Source: Glandiceps talaboti (Eukaryota > Hemichordata > Enteropneusta > Spengelidae). Taken from it: a stretch of 64,000 nt of DNA. Positions 19,866 through 30,432 of the stretch are shown here, piece after piece. Below the pieces are notes generated by a model, which saw only the letters and a list, made by a program, of their open reading frames with translations, had not been told where the DNA came from and did not search any database. The stretch covers positions 14,547,746 to 14,611,745 of the forward strand of contig NC_135555.1 of the NCBI RefSeq assembly GCF_964340395.1, written 5' to 3'. A program made the translations under genes and the position numbers. Position 1 is the stretch's first letter, and the number at the start of each line of letters is the position of its first letter.

Positions 19866-22800
19866 ATGATGGCAACATCACAGAAAGTTTACACTCAGGA
19901 GTCATTGAACGGTGCACGGTTGACAGCTCTATTGATCAATGAAGGCACTGAAATTGAAAGGCAATTTTTAGTTGGGATTCTAGCACCACAAACTCTTCAA
20001 GCAGCTTTGCAGTCCAACCAACCAACCTTTCATAGTCTCAGACCCAAAGTTCTGAGCCATAAACTGTACAACCAACTTTACCCCAAATCAGGGCAACCTC
20101 CGTCTATTCAGGACTTTGATTTATCATTATTGTTTATTCTAATCCGAAGCCTCGGTCATCTCGGCGGTTTACAAAGACCTATGTGGCCAGGATGGATTAA
20201 TCCACCCAAGCCTACAGATTTATCACCAGAAGCTGATATAGCACGCCTGAGATTCTTCCGTAATAGTCTCTACGGGCATATCAAATCTACCGGTATTAGT
20301 AATAATGACTTTACCAAAAGATGGTCCGATTTGGAAGCTACGCTAGTCAGGCTGGGTGCCAGTCAATCCAAAATTAACCAGTGGCTCAATGAATCTATTG
20401 ATCACGAAGAAGAAGACCATTATGAGGAACTTCTTAGAACACTATACATGGATGACCAAGAAGCTAAAACGATGATCGAGTCTTTAGATGCCAAGACCAC
20501 AGAAGGTTTTGAGGCCGTCAAAGTAGAGCTGAGAGACATTGAAGCTTCTCTCACCAATATCCAACATCAAACAGACCAGAATCTTGAGAAACAACAAGTC
20601 TTAGGGACGAATGTACGAGATAGCCTTGGGCAAATGCAAATGATAGTAAGCGATTATCATGATATCGGATCACGCATAGATAAGAGCGTAACAGGTATTG
20701 TCACACAGCAGTCGAGCTTACAAAGTGAATTTCAAACACTTTCAGAGAAAGTTGTGTTCAGTGGAGAACGAACATCCTCAGAGATGTCAAAAATGCAAGA
20801 ATTTATGCATGACCAATCACAACAAACATCACAAATTAGAGAAGGCGTTTCAGAGACTAAAGCAACAGCGGAGGATATCTTATCGAAACAAAATTTGCTA
20901 GTGGATATGACGAGCACTAAGTTCAAGAGAGTCGAAGAACAGCAAAGAGAATTGAATGAAGGTATTCTGAAATGTAAACAAAGTATGGAGGAGGTTGCTA
21001 CTTATCAAAAGCAAAGCCCCAAACAGGCTCCAGATGATGGGTTATCACAGGGTGAGTAGAATAATTGTAATACGGACATTTGATAAAATAGGATATCTAT
21101 AGCATTTGTAAATTTACTATATGCATTTCCCTCTTGATGTCACTCTACAAAACGCATGCAAGTAATCCTCAACAAATGATGCTAATTACCCATCTTCATA
21201 TTAGATGTTAAGAAATAAGTTTCAGATATTCCAAAAATGATACACAAAAATATCTTCGAACAGTTGACAAGTCATCGAGCGCAATCAGTCCAAATAATGT
21301 AGGTTGGTCAAATGAGCACAAACGTGACCATCTTATCTTTCATTTTTATTTTATCACAGCAGACCCTTTAATTGAGGCGGCAAACCAATGTGAGATGGAA
21401 TTGCGTGACATTTACACATCTGAGCTGTCCGGATTCCGGCCGTTGCCATGGTGCTATGAAAGTGTGAAACTAGACGATATGTATACCGAGCTTGAACTTC
21501 AAACTAAATCAGGACATCAGCCTTTCAACACAGAAGATATATTCACAGGGATGGAAGATACAGGTGATCCAAGACGTGTACTGAAAGAAGGAGACCCAGG
21601 GTATGGTAAATCAACTCTTTGTTTGAAATTAGCATATGACTGGGCAAGAAGAAAGACTGAAGTTCTTAGAGATACTAAGTTGGTTTTTGTTTTGAAGTTA
21701 CAACAGTTTGTGGGATGCCTTCCCGAAGCATTATTCGAAATGCTACTCCCAGAAGATAGTTTGATTGATAAAGATAAATTATGGGGGTACATCCAAAGAA
21801 ACCAAGAGAAAATTGCATTTATTCTTGATGGTTTGGATGAAATGGTAGGCGCTACTTCCACGAATGATGTGAAAAAGATATTAGAGGGCAGGTTATTGCG
21901 CCATTGTAAAGTTATCATAACATCCCGCAAAATCCGTGACGAAGACAAAACCACATCAAAGAAAAATAAGCTTCAAGTTGACAGGTTTTTGCTTATAAAG
22001 GGGTTTAAGGAAAGTAGTTTGTGTGAGTTTATACAGAAGCATTTTGAGGTTCTTAAGCGACCTGACAGGGCTGATTTGTTTATCAAAGAAATTGAAAGCT
22101 CTGAAGATAACGCTTACATTTTAGATTTAATGGAATGTCCATTAAATGCATTACTGATGTGTGATATTTGGAATCAATTTGGTAGTGTCACACGGAAGGT
22201 TACTACCATATATCAACATATTGTTCAAATGATTGTCGAAAGGTACTGTGAGAAAATTGACATAGACCCTGATACATCTGATGAAACCATTCAGCAACAA
22301 TTCATTTACCTAGGTCAACTTGCAATCAAAGCACTCCTTGGGGAAGATATTAAATTCAGTAAGAAAGATTTAAAGTTGGAAGAAAATTGTTACATACTTG
22401 GGATGGGATTTCTGACCAAATATTCCCCAGATGGCAGGCCATCGCTGTCCCGTTCATCTTTCATAATATTGCACAAAACGTTCCAAGAGTTCTTTGCTGC
22501 GCTTTATGTAGCTTCACTGTGCCAAGTCAACGATGCCGAGTTCCAAAGTATCTTGCGAAAGTTATTGGTTTGGAGACATAAGTATCACCTTCATAATGTA
22601 CTAAGATTTCTGTCAGGCATACTGGACCAGAAAAGCGAATACCTATTTAATAGCATTTGGAAAGAGGTGAATGACGATCCAAGTTATCTTACGTTTTGTG
22701 AGGTTTTTGATTTCGTGAAGGAAACGGAAATTTCAGAAACTCTTCTGCATTGCGCAGCAAAAATTATTAGACCATCAAATGACCACATGGTTATACATTT

Positions 22801-24205
22801 GCGTTCTGATCAGCGGGATGACATTAGACTGTGCGAACAACTGGTCAAACAGGCGACTCTCGTGAGTAGCAACCTGGCGACGTTAAATCTAGACTTAATG
22901 GGGTTTATCAGCGATATTGAAAGGTTTAGTTCACTGTTCCGTGTGATGTCCTACAAATCAGAGAAAATAGACATGTTTATCAAATGTAGGGGGTCACAAA
23001 GTAGTGTAACCCATAAGGAAATAGCTGCTCGTAGCCCCATACTCTTAGACTTGACGACCGGCCCTGATAAAGACACACTTGCTAACCAGATACAAAAGGC
23101 AGCAATACGAGATAAAGATGGAATGCTCCTTGCTTTATTCGTGGAAGAGGTTGACTTAATTTCCTCCGTGTTCACTGATTCAAATATAAATAATTATATT
23201 GGGATATTGAATATCGAGTGTATGTCAGTCAATATGGATGCTTTTGAAAGGTTACTTAAATACATGAAAATGTTGAATCCAGATAACTCACTTGTGTTAA
23301 CCATGCGTCAACCCTTGGCTGGGGATATTTTAAGTCCAAAGGAAAATGATTTTGTAAATTTCCTAAAGATTTATGAAACAATCAGGAAAAAGGAGAAACA
23401 TAAAAGTGTTAGTGTAGGAATCAGCGCAAGTGTAATCGCTGGTGAAGATAGTGGAATCATTGTAGATGTAGGTAGCAATCGCCCTGCAATCCATAGGCAG
23501 TTTTCTTTTTTGACTTATGCTGGAGATGGGGAGGGTGTTATGAAGGCATTTGATTTCTATTCTTGTAATATTAAACCTTTTATATACGATGCCGTCGATT
23601 TTTTGGAAAACCAGAAAGCGGAAAACACTTTCTTGAGTCTCAAAATTAATAATTGTGACGTTGGTCATGACGATTTCGTTGATATTTGTACATTCATGAC
23701 AGAGAAGGAATGCAACATAGAAGTGTTATCGTTAGGTCGCCCTGCAGGTGAAGACATCGTTACTATCGATCAGTTCAAGCGATTTGTCGATTGTATAGTA
23801 AAGATGCCAAAGCTCCGCAATTTGATTCTTAGAGAGTGGCGTTTTTCGTCGTGTAATGAGCTGCGCCAAATTTGGGTAGAATATGCGAGGAAATTGTTCC
23901 AAACGTTGGAACTTGTTGGACTCTATAAATGCTTACCCAGAGATCGTAGTACATTGAGTACGGAGGTACACCCGTTAGTGGAAGGTTTATGCCAGAAAAC
24001 GTTAATGGCAAGCGATGACAGTCTATGGATTTTGGACCTTTTCCAGAATGTTTTGACATTAGGGGAAGTACAGGAATTTAAAAGAGTTGGACTGGTAGAG
24101 AAAAATAGGTTTAACTTGTGGCTAGGTCATGTTACAGTGAGCTATAGAAGTGACTGTATTTTAAAAGATTATTGGAACAGAAGCACAATAGTTGTCGAAG
24201 AATAG
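19866..24205 (+). CDS. HEPN (DZIP3-type)-coiled coil-NACHT protein, NLR-like, 1343 aa
   Basis: Two exons, 19866-21051 and 21360-24205, joined in phase 1. Residues 55-175: a DZIP3-type HEPN domain (WPGWINPP, then DIARLRFFRNSLYGH) with the R-N-x4-H motif at R132/N133/H138 that marks HEPN folds. Residues about 190-390: Gln/Glu/Ser-rich segment, probably coiled coil. Residues 473-481: Walker A GDPGYGKST; 548-556: Walker B AFILDGLDE, both typical of NACHT STAND ATPases. The remaining 650 residues have weak leucine-rich-like spacing (LSLKINNCDV, LRNLILREWRF) but no clear LRR motif. Expected to be a cytosolic switch that oligomerises on nucleotide exchange; whether HEPN is an RNase or only a docking helical domain is open. 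ATG 19869 has the better Kozak context than ATG 19866. Lies 2.8 kb from the macro-Deltex gene. Confidence 0.9.
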
Positions 24206-24266
24206 TGAGCGATATTCATAATACATAACATGTGGACGTGCTTACTTACTTGCTTGTTTGTTTTGT

Positions 24267-24268
<2 letters not shown>

Positions 24269-24327
<59 letters not shown>
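24269..24327. repeat. (GT)n microsatellite
   Basis: About 29 GT units, 60 bases past the HEPN-NACHT stop codon and so probably within its 3' UTR. Confidence 0.93.
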
Positions 24328-24329
<2 letters not shown>

Positions 24330-24827
24330 GGTTACTCATACACTAAGTCAAACGTTTACAGTCGAAAAATAACTTGGGCCCGGGAGCTCTCCCTTGTCTT
24401 AATTTTACCCCGTCATAAAAGATAAAGCCATACTATTGACTGTTCCTTTCCCACTTGTGGCCCAACTTATCTATTTCCAGGTCATTAGTTTCTCACAGTA
24501 TCTTGTTGATTAAATGTATGTCAACCATATATATACTTGTTACATGATCAGGAAGAACTTCTACGATTTCGTTGCTTTTGCTAAAATGCTTCTTGTTCAT
24601 TTATTGTATTTTACTGTCATTTTGATTAGCAAGGCACTATGTTATTGAGATGTTTGTCTTGACTATGTACCACTACATATAACGCATTGTTTTTTGTTTG
24701 ACATGTTACTTGATTAATAATGTTCTGTACTTTGATGTCCTGTGAAGTACTGCTGTGATGAGATGTATGACAATGAATTGTACTACATGTATACTATATT
24801 GCACTTTGCTGTTTTTGCTTTGCTTTA

Positions 24828-25125
24828 CTGTACCGTATGGTACGGTACAGCATGGTACAGTACAGTACAGTACAGTACAGTACAGTACAGTACAGTACAG
24901 TACAGTATAGTACAGTACAGTACAATGTAGAATTACAGTACGGTACGGTACGGTACAGCACAGACCAGTACAGTACAGTACAGTACAGTACAGTACAGTA
25001 CAGTACAGTACAGTTCAGGGCAGTAGAGTAACGTATCGTACGGTACAGTACAGTACACTGCAGTACAGTACATTGCAGCTCAATACAGTACAATACAGTG
25101 CAGATGCAGAAAAGTACAGTACAGT
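24828..25125. repeat. (GTACA)n pentanucleotide array
   Basis: Roughly 300 bases of GTACA/CAGTA units with scattered substitutions (GTACG, GTATA, TGCAG). The unit contains GTAC, a self-complementary tetramer, so each strand can fold back on itself. Reading frames through it are artefacts. Confidence 0.92.
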
Positions 25126-25671
25126 ACAATAGAGCTTAGCATGGTAAATTACACTAATATATCAGATTATGTACTATAATTACTAAATTGCAGTGTATAT
25201 TTACTGAATTATACTACAAAGTATGACAAATATGAAGTGATTAGTTTTCAATGTTAAAGCACAATAAAGAAACAAGAGGTAGATACTCGTATTCATAATT
25301 TTAAGTACATAATCTGTACATTTGTCATTTTGGAACCCTTCGGACTCAGTTATAGCTGTGTGTTTCAAGATCCATATTTTGACTTAAAGTTTTTGTAATA
25401 GTATATCCTCTGTGTATAAATAGATAAATACACATTTAATCATTGCTATTCGTAAAATGATAATTATGTCAATCAATTCAATAAAAGAGTAGCGAATGGC
25501 TACATAACTGACCAACGTGGCACTTTCTGATTTATTGCAGCTTTGAACGTGTTTGCCTTATTTATATGTACTTGTTTTCCACAGAGCGGTTTAGCCTTCA
25601 AAGACAAAGTGAATTATTCATCTCGGAATCATTTGTCAGGACTAAGTATCGCAAGCAAGAACGATGCGATC

Positions 25672-25707
<36 letters not shown>

Positions 25708-26207
25708 GTGTGTGTGCGTGCGTGCGTGCGTGTGTGTGTTATTGTTAGTCTGGGGTTGAAGTATGTGTCAAAACACCATGTCCCGTGAGTGAAACACTAA
25801 GCCAACATCATTTAAATATTTCTACTCTGATAAAGTTCACATGACAGCTGCTTCAAGTGGTTTGTCGAGATTCGAGATCTGGAGAATAGTATAATGATCA
25901 CTGTGCTCTCTTAAGTTATGACGCCATTCGAATATTGTCGACATTTCCTTATATCAAAACTGCTTATTTTCTGTAGATATGTTTTTATTGTTCAATTAAT
26001 AAATACAGTGATATATTTGTTTACAAGCACCAGATGTCTTGCAGCACCATTTTATACACAGACTATCAAACGTCAGGTCACTTTAGTATATTGCGGCATG
26101 AGAACAAAGTGAAGTCATTCATTCTACGCATGATCACTGGCATTTATTATCAGCAGCCAATCGAAATCGAGAATACAGGAGATAGTCCGCCCTTCCATAG
26201 GTCATTC

Positions 26208-26293
26208 TAGACTGTAAAATACATCACCGAGACCGTCCCCATCCATCCCTATTGGCATGGACGAGCGCCCGCAACGGCAGATATTACAGTCTA
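26208..26293. repeat. Small inverted-repeat element
   Basis: TAGACTGTAA (26208-26217) is repeated in inverse orientation as TTACAGTCTA (26284-26293) around a GC-rich centre. Size and layout fit a very short MITE or a regulatory cruciform about 700 bases upstream of the macro-Deltex start codon. Ten-base arms are weak evidence. Confidence 0.45.
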
Positions 26294-26999
26294 AGGTCAA
26301 TCAGGTTTGATCAAATCTATAGTGAACTTCCTGGTACTGGTCAGTGCACTAGTTGTCTTGCTTGTTTGACGCCTAAACCGACAAAAATCCAAACTTGGAG
26401 ACTGTGCTGCAAAAAGGTATCTTTGTAAGTTTACATATTAGTCGGCAAGCCGAAAACAGACCGGCGTGGTGAGGGGAGAAACTAATTACATCAACCCCAG
26501 AGAGTACTGGTTCGACGTCATAAAACTGTGAGGTAAATAAGTCTACAGAAATCAAAAGTTCAAAGGTCAGAAATAGGGTTTGGTTCAAGCTTGAACTGGA
26601 CTTTTGTTGGAGAAATAAGGTTTTATGCTTTTACATTTTTTTTCACAAAATATTGAATGAACATCCATTAATTTAGGGTTAAGGATTTAGGTGTTTTTTT
26701 CAAACTGTATTCAACATGTCAAATAAAGTCCACAGTTACTGCACGGTAGGTTTATATTGATTGGACGACCAATTCTACATTACCTTCGTCTATTGCCCGT
26801 TTCGTAGACCTGATCTAGACAAATCGTTAAGTCGCAGCGATTGTGTGACCCTGATCATAATTTGGCACTTCATACGCTTTCATACATGATTTGTTTGTAC
26901 AGATAAACACGACCCCCCCCCCAAAAAAAAAAAAAAAAAAACACAAAAAAAACAACAATACCGGGTTACTAAGCAACGACACTTTTCTATCAAACAGTA

Positions 27000-29900
27000 A
27001 TGATGGACGGTAAAGGTTTGACCCCTGACCGGACGGTGTGGTTATACGGTATGAAGGAGGGACTAGGCAGGACCCTTCTAGATCGATATTTGACGAAGCG
27101 GATGTCAAAATATGACCTACATATGATTGATGATAAACATGCCCTGCTGACTTATATACGGAGTTGCGGTAAGTGTGTGTCCGAGTTGATTGATATGACA
27201 CGTGGAGACAACCATACCTATTCATGTAGCTGTTCATGTTCTTCTAACGCAGAGAAAATGTATAGTGGTAGCATTATAGCCTTCAAAATGGTCGATGTCT
27301 AGTGGCTATAGTATTTTCTATTCATGTCTCTTGTAGATTCTGACCAGTTTGTAGAAGACAATCATCCCAACTTTCAAGTTGCAAAGTGTGACAAGGTAAG
27401 TTACGTTAAAGTCAAATTGTCTATTCATTTCATAGTAATGATTAATGAATGATCGTTCCTGTCATAACTACTCCAAATGCCAAGTTCAAGTCCATATGTG
27501 GAGAGTCTAGCATTAATACCACGATCAGTATTGAGTACCGTATACGAAGGACTACATTTTGGTGATGATGACGAAGGAAAAGCGACATAAAACTAGAACT
27601 CCCTACATACGTGAGAGGACGCAGTAGACCAACGACGTGGTGTCGATTATCCAACTCTATGTATTTTCCCCTTTATACCTACAGGAAAGTTATCATGAAG
27701 TTCGAGCAAAGTTATCTCGAAATATGACGTGATTTCGAAAAAAAATAACATCACGTTCGTAATCAATTATCAGAAGTATCGATAGTAAAAAGATCATCCT
27801 TAAAAATAACCAGATGTACTTATGTGACGTCACTATATTCTCTATTTTTGCAGACAATCTGGAAGGGGAAAGCCGATATTACAGAGACGTTTTCTAAATT
27901 CATCAGTCAACTCCAGCCAGCAAAAAGGCGGTTGTTAAATGACACTGGGACTGTCCGTATACATAACAATCAAACTGGTGTGATGTATGTCCAAGGATCG
28001 CTTAACCAGATTCATGATTTTGAAAAGACGTTAGAAAAATTTGCCGATCAGATGATGGAAAGGAGCCAGCCAGGTTTTGTAAGCTACATCAAAGATGAAT
28101 CTCGTCAATCACGAGATTCTCGTCCTCGAGTGACGCAAAAGCCAAAGGTACTTAACCAGCATTACAACCGTTGCAGCAGTCGAGACAAAAAGTTGAAAAA
28201 CAATAGTGGGTGCCTCAGATGTAGATTTATGCAGTTTGTTCATGTTTACAAAAGTTTATTATAAAGTATACAACAGTATCAACAACTTTCTCATACATAA
28301 ACAAACTGATAATAATATGATAATGTTTTTTTTTGTATCAATTAGTATCATTTGATACTTTGGTAAGGATATATTTCGGCATCTTCAAAGCAAGTCTTAA
28401 TTATCCACCAATGAAAAGGCGCTCTGATAAAAAGCATCTCTATACAACACTGCTGCAACGGTTGTATTTACCTGTCTGACATTTTATAAACCTACAGAGA
28501 GAATTTTCACACAAGTAGGTCACCTGCTAAGAAATGATAATAATCATATAACTTGTTTTCAGAGAGAGAAGATTCCAAAATGATAAGATGCAATTATCTA
28601 GTTTTGAGAATGCAATATAGTGATGTTACATTTCTACCGTATAAACTTCTTATGGATACTAAAGTCTTGCATGTACGTTTTATACAAATAAAATATTTTG
28701 ACCATAAATTCTAAACTATCAAGTTGTTTACGTTTACTTTTATTTTTCAACAATCAATGTAAATACAAAGTAACTCATAAACCCTGACACAAAGTATGCA
28801 TGGCTTGACAAAAACCTCATTGACATAATATTGCTACATTTTATCGTCTGGCTAGACAGAAATCTTATATTACAAAACAGCGTTTCGTCAATCGTCTGGA
28901 GTGACAAACATCTTTACCAATATTGTCACACTGTCTTTGCATGAGCTACCATTATCTTAGGAGATCATGGCCAAAATTTATACGTCCCTGGTAAACCTAA
29001 GGTTGGCGCGTTCTTTTTAGGTTTTTAAGACAGTAAATTGACTAAAATGTAATTGTCATGACTAAATTGTAAATCAGTTCTTGTTTTGCCAGACGATAAC
29101 ATTTTGGGAATATTAATTCGATTTGTGTCGAGCCACACGAGACGATTTTATAACATCAAAGAGATATTTTGTCTAGCAAGACAAAAGGACTCAGTGTAGC
29201 AATTAATGTTAGTGAGAATTTTGTCAAGCCAGGCATCGCGATCGTTTTGTGTCAGGGTTTATGATTTTCGTTGTATTGAATTTTGTTAATGTGTCACAAT
29301 GAAACCAGTACAGCCTGCATACCAACATAAGGGTAGCGAGTTGCGAGTTTACTATGTCATTATTCACTCCCATCTCGATGCAGATACTGGAACGTTTTAA
29401 ATTCGAAATAGCACCGTGGACCTATCATTTTTGTCCCGCTGTTGAAGACCACGCACGTTCTTTGGTCAAGGAAGCCGGGGTGGCGTTATCTAACGAGGAG
29501 AATAAGGTCATCATATCTGGTTCGACAATTGCTCAAATGTCGCAAGCAGAGTCGATACTCAGTTCAATCGTCTTTGGTGGCAGTGACAGTCCGAAATCTT
29601 CTGAGGTGATCAGTGGAGAAAACGTCGAAGGTGAACAGAATCCGGAGATGCAAAATGCATCAGGATTATCAGCGTCGGTGAGGATGCCCTCAGCGCTACA
29701 GGAAAGAGCAGCACAACATCACCAATCCTTAAGACGTGGTGATAACTATATTCAGAAGTGTCTTGAAGACATGCACTTTTCGATGAAGACAGCTGAAGAC
29801 TTGAAAGTGTCCATAAAGTTCGGGGATATTACAAGAGAAAAAGCCGATGTCATCGTGAATGGTTCGAATCCATATTTGCAGCACGACGGCGGGTTGGCCA

Positions 29901-30371
29901 GAGCAATTTCAGAACGTGGCGGGCGGATCATACAAGAAGAGTGCACGAGATACATACAACAGCGCGAAATACTTGATATTGGTGAGGTTTATTGTTCGTC
30001 TGCAGGTAGTCTATCATGTAAACATATAATACACGCTGTTGGTCCCTACTGGAATGATTCCGAAGTTACACAAATATCCACAATGGCAAAATTGTTGCAC
30101 CAGACATTGCTAAATGTCTTGAAAACGGCTTCAGAGAAGTTAGATGCTGAATCAATAGCGTTACCAGCAATCAGTTCAGGTAAAATTAGAATTTAAACTG
30201 CACTTCATCACAAATATGAGTCATCACTTTATTGGCAGTGATTTGATTAAAGTTAACGTAAAGGGACATATGTTTCAATTGCAATTAGACAGCCAGCCAC
30301 ACAGACAGACAGACAGCCAGACAGACAACTAGGTAGGTAGGTAGATAGATAGATAGACAGACAGATACATA

Positions 30372-30432
<61 letters not shown>

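Larger units (their letters stand above)
24209..26999. other. Intergenic region and 5' region of the first macro-Deltex gene
   Basis: Contains (GT)n at 24269-24327, a pentanucleotide array at 24828-25125, (GT)n at 25675-25740 and a small inverted-repeat element at 26208-26293. TTTTCTATCAAACAG ending at 26997 looks like an acceptor just before the start codon of the next gene, implying an upstream non-coding exon that I cannot place. No other exon is supportable. Confidence 0.65.

Noticed and set aside
21517-21954. 145-aa minus-strand open frame, and other antisense frames over 22951-24059
   Set aside because: Shadows of the HEPN-NACHT coding exon, with no domain of their own.
25543-25788. 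81-aa open frame preceded by a TTGCAG acceptor-like site
   Set aside because: The second half is a GT microsatellite and the first half has no recognisable homology.
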